A stretch of 44,380 nucleotides of DNA from an uncultured Eubacteriales bacterium (GTDB taxonomy: Bacteria > Bacillota > Clostridia > UBA1381 > UMGS1253), in NCBI GenBank assembly GCA_900550065.1, contig URQR01000001.1, positions 1-44,380 on the forward strand. The letters run 5' to 3'. A model generated the notes under the pieces. The model made no database searches. It was not told the DNA's origin and saw only the letters and a list, made by a program, of their open reading frames with translations. Positions 23,450-29,969 of the stretch are shown here, piece by piece; the first letter of the stretch is position 1; each line of letters opens with the position of its first letter. The translations under genes and the position numbers were made by a program.

Positions 23450-23478
23450 ATTGTAGCATTTCTGCGCCATATTGTCAA
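23450..23478 (-). promoter_or_regulatory. Promoter of the XRE regulator-lipoprotein unit
   Basis: On the minus strand a perfect TTGACA (23473-23478) and TACAAT (23450-23455) are separated by 17 bp. Confidence 0.85.
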
Positions 23479-23497
23479 ATTGGTAGGCAAAAAAACC

Positions 23498-23526
23498 TTG
23501 CATCATGCTGTACAAACCCGTATAAT
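23498..23526 (+). promoter_or_regulatory. Promoter of the WG-repeat protein gene
   Basis: TTGCAT (23498-23503), a 17-bp spacer and a perfect TATAAT (23521-23526), 41 bp before the ATG. The two -35 elements of this divergent pair are only 19 bp apart. Confidence 0.75.
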
Positions 23527-23567
23527 AGAAGTTAGAAAAGTATCCTTTAGCTTGGGGAGGGAAAGAC

Positions 23568-24578
23568 ATGATACACAAATTGATATCGGTCATCGTCGCT
23601 GTTGTACTCTGCTGCACAGCCGGCGCGGCTGCGCAAGAGACAGGGAGCGGCTTAGTTCGGGATTTTGTCCGCAGAGAGGACTCCATGTTTTACAAGTTTG
23701 GGTTCACCGATGGGCAGGGCAACGTTAAAATTCCGTACATGTACGATTATGCCGAGCCGTTTTCGTGCGGGTATGCACTCGTGCGGCAAGGGGAGAAACT
23801 GTTTTTTATTGATGCGCATAACCGCCCCGCTTTTGGGTCGGATAAAAGCGGATACAAGTTTTTTTACAGCTTTAAAGAGGACTTGTGCGTCGTAGAAAAG
23901 GACGGAAAATCTGGCTATATTGACACGGCGGGCAATGTCGTGATTGATTTAATGTTTGACGAGGCGTATAGCTTTTCTGAGGGCCTTGCGGCTGTTGGAA
24001 AGGACGGGAAAATCGGCTATATTGACACGGCGGGCAATGTCGTGATTGATTTTCAGTTTACGGAGGGCGACGCGTTTCAAAACGGCTATGCACGGGTGGA
24101 AAAGGACGGGCGCTGCGGCTTTATTAATGCGTCAGGCGGGCTCGGCACACCGCTTATATACGAAGCTGCCTCGCAATTTTCGGAGGGACTTGCGCGCGTC
24201 AAGCTCAATGGGCGGTATACATATGTTGATGAAAATGGGTTTTTATACTTTCCCCCTGTTTTTGAGGAGGCCTCCGATTTTGAAGGCGGCGCCGCGCTTG
24301 TGAAAATAGATGACAAGTACGGCTATATTAGACGCGACGGAACTTATATGATTGCGCCGCGCTTCGATTATCTGTCTGAATTTCACGGGGATTACGCGAT
24401 TGCGGGGCGATTTGTCGCCGACGGCGTTTTATGGTATGGGCTGGTCGACCGGCAAGGAAACCGGGTATACCCCTTTAGCTATGACAAGATTTCGTACTTA
24501 GACGGACAGTATATTGTGACAAAAAACGGCCGGACGATTTTTTTAGACGAAACGCTTCAGCAGGTGATAGAGCAATAG
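23568..24578 (+). CDS. Secreted WG-repeat protein
   Basis: A 336-residue exported protein. An N-terminal signal peptide (LISVIVAVVLCCTAGAAA, cut near AAA-Q) is followed by about six to seven WG (KWG) repeats of roughly 34-38 residues, each with a 'F-x-E-G-x-A-x-V-x-x-x-G-K-x-G-Y-I-D' pattern, e.g. FSEGLAAVGKDGKIGYIDTA. Two neighbouring repeats share 38 identical bases (from 23913 and from 24015). Such repeats form beta-rich surface proteins, function mostly unknown. The ATG follows GGGGAGGGA. It may be co-transcribed with the next gene, 25 bp downstream. Confidence 0.88.
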   Translation: MIHKLISVIVAVVLCCTAGAAAQETGSGLVRDFVRREDSMFYKFGFTDGQGNVKIPYMYDYAEPFSCGYALVRQGEKLFFIDAHNRPAFGSDKSGYKFFYSFKEDLCVVEKDGKSGYIDTAGNVVIDLMFDEAYSFSEGLAAVGKDGKIGYIDTAGNVVIDFQFTEGDAFQNGYARVEKDGRCGFINASGGLGTPLIYEAASQFSEGLARVKLNGRYTYVDENGFLYFPPVFEEASDFEGGAALVKIDDKYGYIRRDGTYMIAPRFDYLSEFHGDYAIAGRFVADGVLWYGLVDRQGNRVYPFSYDKISYLDGQYIVTKNGRTIFLDETLQQVIEQ

Positions 24579-24603
24579 ACAAGAAATTGGAGGAATTTTT
24601 TTT

Positions 24604-25479
24604 ATGACGCATAAAGAACGAGCAGTAACCGCACTGACGCTTGGGCAGCCGGACTATGTGCCGACGTTTGAGCTGGAGTATCAGTTAGCCGATTTAAAAT
24701 TCGGGAAGGATTTTTTGATGCGCGAGGCGCTTGCAAAGCTGTCCGGCGCGGAGCGCGAGCGCGCTGTTTTGGAAAACGCCGAGTATATGGTTGAGGTTTA
24801 TGGACAGCTCGGGTATTCGATTATTCCGGTCCATTACTTAGAGCCGGACGACCTAATTACAACGGCGCGGCACATCAATAAAATTACAAATGGAGCGTAT
24901 CTGCTCGCTGCGCATGGCGACGGAACCTATGCGATTCCGGACGGCGCGGGGATGCTCGAGTTTGTATACGGTCTCTACGACTACCCCGAAGAGGGAAAGG
25001 CGAAGGCGCGCGCGATGGCGGATGCGGCGATAGAGCAAAACAAACGTTATATCGACGCGGGGATCGAGTGCCTGCTGCTTTGCTCGGACTACTGCTTCAA
25101 TGACGGGCCGTTTATTTCCCCGGCAATGTTTGAAGAATTTGTGCAGCCGTATTTGGCGGACATTATTGACCACATTCGCCGCGACGGCGGCTATGCAGTC
25201 AAGCACACGGACGGCAATATCATGCCGCTTTTGGATATGCTTGTCGACTGTAAGCCGCACGCCCTCCACTCGCTCGACCCGATGGCGGGTGTCGATATTA
25301 AGGTATTGAAGCAGCGGATTGGAAAGCAGGTCGCGCTGTGCGGCAACGTCCACTGTGCGCATTTGCAGACCGGGACGGACGAACAGGTGCTCGAAAGCTG
25401 CCGCTATGCGATGGAAAATGGAAAACCGGGCGACGGCTATATATTCTGTACGAGCAACGTTCCGTTTAAGGGGTATTGA
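24604..25479 (+). CDS. Uroporphyrinogen decarboxylase-like protein (MtaA type), C-terminus possibly truncated
   Basis: A 291-residue URO-D-superfamily protein, the fold shared by HemE and by corrinoid-dependent methyltransferases such as MtaA. It starts MTHKERAVTALTLGQPD and contains GIECLLLCSDYCFNDGPF, VKHTDGNIMPLLDML and VALCGNVHCAHL. The Zn-binding 'HxC' of MtaA reads HTD here, so methylcobamide:thiol transfer is doubtful. The frame stops at NVPFKGY, about 20 residues before the usual family end. In the +1 frame the next bases encode GIDAAAQKAERKFLDIRKK, which looks like the missing helix, so a frameshift or recent truncation is likely. The ATG follows TTGGAGG. Confidence 0.82.
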   Translation: MTHKERAVTALTLGQPDYVPTFELEYQLADLKFGKDFLMREALAKLSGAERERAVLENAEYMVEVYGQLGYSIIPVHYLEPDDLITTARHINKITNGAYLLAAHGDGTYAIPDGAGMLEFVYGLYDYPEEGKAKARAMADAAIEQNKRYIDAGIECLLLCSDYCFNDGPFISPAMFEEFVQPYLADIIDHIRRDGGYAVKHTDGNIMPLLDMLVDCKPHALHSLDPMAGVDIKVLKQRIGKQVALCGNVHCAHLQTGTDEQVLESCRYAMENGKPGDGYIFCTSNVPFKGY

Positions 25480-25530
25480 CGCGGCGGCGCAGAAAGCAGA
25501 ACGGAAATTTTTAGATATAAGGAAGAAACG

Positions 25531-25561
25531 AATCGCCGTCCGGCACGTACGGACGGCGATT
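25531..25561. terminator. Hairpin between convergent genes
   Basis: A perfect 12-bp stem (25531-25542 with 25550-25561, 7-nt loop). There is no clear T-run on either strand, so it is a terminator candidate or a 3'-end stabiliser for the two convergent genes. Confidence 0.6.
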
Positions 25562-25574
25562 AACATTATTATAT

Positions 25575-26111
25575 TTAATCATCATTCCGTATTGCTATAG
25601 AAATTTTACTGTAGTCGTAATCTACGGGGTTTAAAATTCGTGTTGTTAAGATTCGCAGCAGCGTTTCCGTATCATAATGCGTTTCTACGTATAGGTTTTC
25701 GTCTATCTGCAATGGGCTGCGCATTGTGCCGGGCTTCGGTTTATTTGACAAAAGTACGCGCTCTCGTCCGGAAATTTTTCCGCGCAGGTTCATCAATGCC
25801 ACGTGTTTTTCCGGATCGGCATTACAGCGCTGCAGTATCTCTTTAAAAACCATTTTCCATGTACCGACATTCACCCGGTCGTTTTCTTCAAATAATACGC
25901 CTGTCGGTTTTTTTCCTTTAAAAATTGCTGGTTCTGTGGATAACGGATAGACACGCTCATAGCTTTTTGCACGTTTTTCTGTTTCACATGCCTCGTCGAT
26001 ACAATTGAAATTTTCGCCCTCTGTTAATTTGCAAATCAATTGTTCAAACGTGGCTTCGACCTCGCGCAGAAGCTGCGTACGTGCAAGTTGAATTTCATAA
26101 AGTACATTCAT
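25575..26111 (-). CDS. Conserved-looking hypothetical protein
   Basis: A 178-residue soluble protein that I do not recognise. The N-terminal half is helical with charged residues (VEATFEQLICKLTEG). The middle reads KPTGVLFEENDRVNVGTWKM, and the C-terminal part has LYVETHYDTETLLRILTTRI followed by DYDYSKISIAIRND. It recalls small proteins of Clostridia found beside regulators, but no function follows. The ATG follows AGGAGGT. A promoter with a 12-bp palindrome just after it (26140-26151) suggests tight repression, perhaps autoregulation. Confidence 0.7.
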   Translation of the reverse strand: MNVLYEIQLARTQLLREVEATFEQLICKLTEGENFNCIDEACETEKRAKSYERVYPLSTEPAIFKGKKPTGVLFEENDRVNVGTWKMVFKEILQRCNADPEKHVALMNLRGKISGRERVLLSNKPKPGTMRSPLQIDENLYVETHYDTETLLRILTTRILNPVDYDYSKISIAIRNDD

Positions 26112-26139
26112 AGTAAGGGTACCTCCTGCAAAATATATT

Positions 26140-26151
26140 TAGCACGTGCTA
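26140..26151. promoter_or_regulatory. Palindromic operator candidate
   Basis: TAGCACGTGCTA is a perfect 12-bp palindrome lying about 8 to 19 bases after the -10 element of the promoter at 26159-26187. A second short palindrome, AGATATCT, lies in that promoter's spacer. The positions suit a repressor. Confidence 0.55.
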
Positions 26152-26158
26152 CAATGGT

Positions 26159-26187
26159 AGTGTAGCAGATATCTACTTATTTGTCAA
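26159..26187 (-). promoter_or_regulatory. Promoter of the 178-residue protein gene
   Basis: On the minus strand a perfect TTGACA (26182-26187), a 17-bp spacer and TACACT (26159-26164), a moderate -10. Confidence 0.65.
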
Positions 26188-26246
26188 TTATTTTTTCTAA
26201 GTGACAAAGTAATTTTCAAGGCACATGTAAATAGCGGCTATGTTAC

Positions 26247-26275
26247 TTGACGCAGGGAGCGTTTTATGATACGAT
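26247..26275 (+). promoter_or_regulatory. Promoter of the RNase P RNA gene
   Basis: TTGACG (26247-26252), a 17-bp spacer and TACGAT (26270-26275). The distance places the start at about 26283, exactly where the P1 helix begins. Confidence 0.8.
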
Positions 26276-26282
26276 AAACTAT

Positions 26283-26638
26283 GAGTAAACTGGACGGTTG
26301 CAGGCAGAGTGCCGTGAGGCCCTGTCTGAGGAAAGTCCGGGCTTCATAGGGCAAGGGTGCCGGATAACGTCCGGCGGAGGCGACTCCAGGGATAGTGCAA
26401 CAGAAAGAAACCGCCTGAATCGCGTGTTTTTGCGAGCAGGTAAGGATGGAAAGGCGAGGTAAGAGCTCACCGGCGGCCTGGCGACTGGCCGGCCATGTAA
26501 ACCCCACTCGAAGCAACACCACAAAGGAAGGAATTAAGCCGGCCCGGCGCTCCTTCGGGTAGGTGGCTAAAGGCGTGTGGCAACATACGGCATAGATAGA
26601 TAACCGTTCACGACAGAACCCGGCTTACAGGTTTACTC
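26283..26638 (+). ncRNA. rnpB: RNase P RNA, bacterial class A
   Basis: The catalytic RNA of RNase P, about 356 nt. The conserved cores are present: GAGGAAAGTCCGG near 26328-26340, CAGAAAGAAACCGCC near 26401-26415, and ACAGAACCCGGCTTA at 26613-26627, preceded by AGATAGATAACCG. The ends pair as the P1 helix (GAGTAAAC at 26283-26290 with GTTTACTC at 26631-26638). It has its own promoter and a strong terminator. The layout fits the ancestral type A rather than the Bacillus type B. Confidence 0.97.
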
Positions 26639-26650
26639 ACAATAAAAACA

Positions 26651-26688
26651 AAAATCCCTGCAGACATGTCTGCGGGGATTTTATTTTT
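26651..26688 (+). terminator. Terminator of rnpB
   Basis: A long hairpin built on the palindrome GCAGACATGTCTGC, extended by AAAATCCC / GGGATTTT, is followed by TTATTTTT. The A-rich upstream arm may also serve the convergent GNAT gene. Confidence 0.9.
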
Positions 26689-26692
26689 AATA

Positions 26693-27217
26693 TCATTGCT
26701 GCGCATGTGGGTTTTTTACACAAAAGATTAGGTGCGGCATGTCTATGCCGTAGTAATGTTTCGTAAACTGTCCGCATACCTCCATGCCGTTTCGCCGCGC
26801 GACGCTTTGCGACGCTATGTTGTTGTCGCGTATAATGGAGTATACCTCGCTCACGCCGAGTGTATCAAACGCATATTCTTTGCAGCCGATGGCCGCTTCC
26901 GTGGCGTATCCCTTATGCCAGCAATCCTTACGAAACAGATAACCGATTTCGACGACGCGGCCTTCCGGTATGTCCTGCATAGTGAGGCCGCACTGTCCGA
27001 TTAATTCGCCGCTTTCTTTTAAAATCACAGCCCAAAGCCCGAACCCGTCGTCTTTGTAGCGCTGTAGCTGACGGTTTAGCCAATCTGCCGCTTCCGCGTC
27101 GGAGAAAGCGTGTTCGTACGCATACATGACCTCTTCGTCCTGTAAAATCCGGCACAATGCCGGAAGATCGTCTTGTATCATTTGGCGCAGCAAGAGCCGC
27201 TTTGTTTCCAAAACCAT
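26693..27217 (-). CDS. GNAT-family N-acetyltransferase (RimJ/RimL type)
   Basis: A 174-residue acetyltransferase that uses acetyl-CoA. The start LETKRLLLRQMIQDDLPAL is typical of the RimJ/RimL-like group. The acetyl-CoA-binding motif A region is visible as EIGYLFRKDCWHKGYATEA (about 89-107), followed by the 'NxxSxxvaxrnGM' element NNIASQSVARRNGM. The acceptor cannot be inferred. It ends within the rnpB terminator region and starts 15 bp after the PAS protein stop, so the two are probably co-transcribed. Confidence 0.9.
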   Translation of the reverse strand: MVLETKRLLLRQMIQDDLPALCRILQDEEVMYAYEHAFSDAEAADWLNRQLQRYKDDGFGLWAVILKESGELIGQCGLTMQDIPEGRVVEIGYLFRKDCWHKGYATEAAIGCKEYAFDTLGVSEVYSIIRDNNIASQSVARRNGMEVCGQFTKHYYGIDMPHLIFCVKNPHAQQ

Positions 27218-27231
27218 AGCTTACTTCTCCC

Positions 27232-27588
27232 TTATTTACGTTCCTTTTCTGCTACACGGCTTTCGTGTTTTTCATAATATCCAATCAATCTTCCCGCGCC
27301 GTCGCGGAGTGCGACGATGTACACGTCACAGTTATGGCGCCGATGTGTATATTTTTTATTGTTATTCACATCTTCCGCAAACCAGCTTAGCGTATCTTTT
27401 ATAATTTGGACGGAGTGCACATTGTGACAGTCGAGCAGAGACTGCCCGATTAAGGACGCACCGCCGTACTTTTTGTACCGTTTTTGCGCCGTCGGATTTA
27501 AATAGACGATTTTATGGTCCATATCTGTAATAACAATTGGTTCGTCGTCAAGGTCGACAATACTTTTAAAAGCCTCCGATAGATTCAT
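27232..27588 (-). CDS. Single PAS-domain protein
   Basis: A 118-residue protein consisting of one PAS domain: DDEPIVITDMDHKIVYLNPTAQKRY at the start (about 10-35), LIGQSLLDCHNVHS near the middle, and YIVALRDGAGRLIGYYEKHES near the end. The DCHN/S segment resembles PAS domains of DUF438-type proteins. No output domain is present, so it would have to act through a partner. The ATG at 27588 follows AGGAGGG; an earlier in-frame start would add a hydrophobic stretch without a site. The GNAT gene follows. Confidence 0.85.
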   Translation of the reverse strand: MNLSEAFKSIVDLDDEPIVITDMDHKIVYLNPTAQKRYKKYGGASLIGQSLLDCHNVHSVQIIKDTLSWFAEDVNNNKKYTHRRHNCDVYIVALRDGAGRLIGYYEKHESRVAEKERK

Positions 27589-27636
27589 TTTTATCCCTCC
27601 TATCAAATAATAGCAAATATACCCGAAAAAGCACAA

Positions 27637-28479
27637 GTTTATTTAAGGACAGTAAGCGTTAGGCTTTTTCTAAAGGTATGGCGGATGTGTTGTTAGTATA
27701 ACACAATGGCACAAGGACTGCAAACCCAACTAATGCCAAAAGCCGGGCATACATTTGTATGTCCGGCTTCTGTTTGAAAATCGTAAAATGAAACTGACGA
27801 TGGACACCACGGCCGAAAATAACTTCTGTTGTGGATACTGAGTATTTGCTGCACGCCACCGGCGGCACAGTCCCATCCTGTACCAGACCCGAAGAAATCA
27901 TCATTTTCTTGCTGTCCATGCCGCTCTCTTGTTTGAGAAAAGGGCAGCCGTCATATGGCATAAATTGAAAGAACTGTAAATAATAGAAAGTGCCCCCATA
28001 CATCCCATAAGGAATATGAAAGCACAAATAATGTAACTGGCAATCATATCCGAAATGGATTTAGACCCTATAGTTTTGCGTCACTATTTTTCAATAGTTT
28101 TGCCATATTCAATTTAGCCAAATTTATCGTAGCACACATCCGTACATAAGTCAATATTTATTTTGAAAAACTTGATTAATACGCAAATTGTTTTGATGGT
28201 CGGCACATAAGAAAAATCGTGGGTATCATAAAAGCGCTTTTCATCTTTTCTGTCGCTGCGTTCTACCTCGCAGTTATGGCGAAGGGGACGAGAACGAATG
28301 AAATAATATATGCAAAAACTTATCAATTGTAAAAACTACTCTACACGTATATACATTTTAAACGTTTCATTTCAACAATAAAAAATACAAAATATTTTTC
28401 GCCTACCTGATAGAAGTACAAAAAAACTTGTAAAATATGAAGGTAATACGCCTAACCTAAGGACTTTGTTTTGGATATG
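27637..28479. other. Low-coding AT-rich stretch, possibly decayed DNA
   Basis: No convincing gene is seen. A 122-codon minus-strand frame (27659-28027) starts at TTG without a ribosome site and runs through a long hairpin. A second minus frame (28114-28326) ends in a segment (DFSYVPTIKTICVLIKFFKI) that resembles the last helices of an XRE-type helix-turn-helix domain, so it may be a remnant of a regulator. Base composition is unlike the neighbours. Confidence 0.4.
27740..27769. repeat. Long hairpin in the non-coding stretch
   Basis: A 14-bp stem with one G-U pair (AAGCCGGGCATACA with TGTATGTCCGGCTT) and a 2-nt loop. On the minus strand it is followed by TTTT but no longer U-run. It may be a relic terminator. 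Confidence 0.6.
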
Positions 28480-28511
28480 AAAAAACCGCAATCCCAGTAG
28501 GGACGCGGTTT
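28480..28511 (-). terminator. Terminator of the CAU tRNA gene
   Basis: On the minus strand AAACCGC pairs with GCGGTTT around a small internal loop and an inner TCCC/GGGA stem; the run of T residues follows. Confidence 0.85.
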
Positions 28512-28514
28512 CGA

Positions 28515-28591
28515 TGGTGGGCCCTCAGGGACTCGAACCCGGGACCGTTCGGTTATGAGCCGAATGCTCTAACCAACTGAGCTAAGGGCCC
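28515..28591 (-). tRNA. tRNA with CAU anticodon (Met elongator or Ile2)
   Basis: A 77-nt cloverleaf with acceptor GGGCCC/GGGCCC, D-arm TTAGCTCAGTTGGTTAGAGC, anticodon loop CTCATAA and T-arm GGTTCGAGTCC. The 3' CCA is encoded. The CAU anticodon allows elongator Met or lysidine-modified Ile2; the sequence alone does not settle which. It is not an initiator, because the 1:72 pair is intact. A consensus promoter precedes it. Confidence 0.93.
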
Positions 28592-28624
28592 GTATAAATA
28601 TTGACTGATTTTTCAATCTTTCAT

Positions 28625-28653
28625 ATTATATCATTATTTCAACCTTGTGTCAA
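28625..28653 (-). promoter_or_regulatory. Consensus promoter of the tRNA gene
   Basis: On the minus strand a perfect TTGACA (28648-28653), a 17-bp spacer and a perfect TATAAT (28625-28630), about 34 bp before the tRNA 5' end. Confidence 0.9.
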
Positions 28654-28786
28654 CGGCTTTCAAACACATTTTATATGGAAATTGCGGGAGTATACTATAT
28701 ACTGGAAGGCAGAGGAAAAGGCCGCGGGCTTTTTGGGGAATTAGTCGTATAGTCGCTTAGGAATAAAGTGCTGTGGACGAGAAGAC

Positions 28787-29632
28787 TTAGTCCGCCTCTG
28801 CGCCGTAATACAGGCGGATTGCCCTTGCGGTGAATGCAGCGCTGCCGTCGCCGTAGGCAGCATCATGGGCCTTACGCACATTTGAATTTTGCATATATTG
28901 CGAAGCCATATCGAGCAAGGCCGTTCGGGCGTTGTCCAAGCCAAACATCTTTTTGTAACATTGCGCTAAAACTGCAATTTGCGCGCTTGCTTCTGCTGTA
29001 TCATCCGTTTTCGCCAGTGCTGCAAGTTGTTTGCAAACTGCATCAATCTTTTTCTGATAGCGGCTCATATCCTGACGTGGGCCGCAAGCTGCACGCATGG
29101 CTTGTTCTTTGCCGCCGTACCACTGTAAAAGTTTTGCACCGGTTCTATCTACTTCTAAACTATTGGAAAAATAGGCGTGTAGGCCTTCATAGCTGCCGTC
29201 GCCACAAGCCTTTTTTAGCTCGTCAAACTCCTCCGGCGAAAGGTTTTGGCGTAGATTTTCTAAAATTTTTGTTACGTCGTCTGCGTTAAATGCTTCAAAA
29301 CTCATGGTATCGACTCCCTTCATAACATCTGAAATTAATTCGATCAACCCGCTTAAACGGTTGCGCTTCTGCTCAAGCAGCGTTTTTTGCATTTGCAGTA
29401 CTTGCGCCCTATCACTGTTTGGGTCATCTAATATTCTGCGTATTTCGGGCAGGGGCGTTTCCACCTCCCGGAAAAACAAAATCAGCTGCAAACGCTCTAA
29501 CGCTTTCTTGTCGTATAAACGATAACCGGCGTCAGAATACTTTGTGGGTTTTAATAGACCAATCTCATCATAATAGCGTAACGTCCGAATGCTGACGCCC
29601 GCAATTTCGGACACTTCTTTTACCGTTTTCAT
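28787..29632 (-). CDS. MerR-family regulator with TipAS-type domain
   Basis: A 281-residue activator. The N-terminal winged helix-turn-helix is clear (VSEIAGVSIRTLRYYDEIGL, then YRLYDKKALERLQLI), followed by a coiled-coil dimerisation helix (about 80-115). The C-terminal part (about 135-275) matches the TipAS domain, which binds thiopeptide-like or other drugs (LRQNLSPEEFDELKKACG, LAQCYKKMFG, AIRLYYGAEAD). Its own promoter has the 19-bp spacer diagnostic of MerR control, so it activates itself; no efflux gene is adjacent on this strand. The ATG follows GAAAGGAGG. Confidence 0.92.
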   Translation of the reverse strand: MKTVKEVSEIAGVSIRTLRYYDEIGLLKPTKYSDAGYRLYDKKALERLQLILFFREVETPLPEIRRILDDPNSDRAQVLQMQKTLLEQKRNRLSGLIELISDVMKGVDTMSFEAFNADDVTKILENLRQNLSPEEFDELKKACGDGSYEGLHAYFSNSLEVDRTGAKLLQWYGGKEQAMRAACGPRQDMSRYQKKIDAVCKQLAALAKTDDTAEASAQIAVLAQCYKKMFGLDNARTALLDMASQYMQNSNVRKAHDAAYGDGSAAFTARAIRLYYGAEAD

Positions 29633-29656
29633 GTCATCGCCTCCTTTCCGCTTCTT

Positions 29657-29687
29657 ATGCTAAACCATGCCGTTACGGGAGAGTCAA
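29657..29687 (-). promoter_or_regulatory. MerR-type autoregulated promoter
   Basis: On the minus strand TTGACT (29682-29687) and TAGCAT (29657-29662) are separated by 19 bp, with CCGTAACGG in the spacer. This over-long spacer is the hallmark of promoters twisted into activity by MerR proteins. Confidence 0.75.
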
Positions 29688-29969
29688 TACCTTTTTCATA
29701 AATATTTATGTTAATTCTTTTAAAAAATATTATACCAAGCTATTTTAACACAAAAATGGTTATGTAGGTAAGAAATACGGTATGTATCTGGTATAGGAAT
29801 AATTTTAAAAAACACAAAAATTGGGTATAGTAATACGGAACATGGAATTTGTTTACACATATTGCTTATTTTTTCCCGAATGTGTCAAAAATTTAAAATA
29901 AGTCGCTCCGATAAGCCGATATAATGGAATCAGAAAGAGAGGGGGAGCGCTTGAAGGGGGTCAACCAAA
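29688..29969. other. AT-rich intergenic region before the PTS operon
   Basis: No gene is seen. A perfect TATAAT (29920-29925) lies 45 bp before the PRD regulator start, but no good -35 is found at 16-18 bp, so the promoter probably needs an activator or another sigma factor. Confidence 0.4.

Noticed and set aside
23910..24060. CRISPR-like direct repeats
   Set aside because: The repeats are in frame within a WG-repeat protein, 102 bp apart, without spacer-like variation.
27659..28027. 122-codon minus-strand open frame
   Set aside because: It starts at TTG with no ribosome site, runs through a long hairpin, and its residues look random with no family resemblance.
28515..28591. Initiator tRNA-fMet
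   Set aside because: The first acceptor pair is intact (G-C) and the anticodon stem lacks the three G-C pairs of initiators, so only Met elongator or Ile2 remains.
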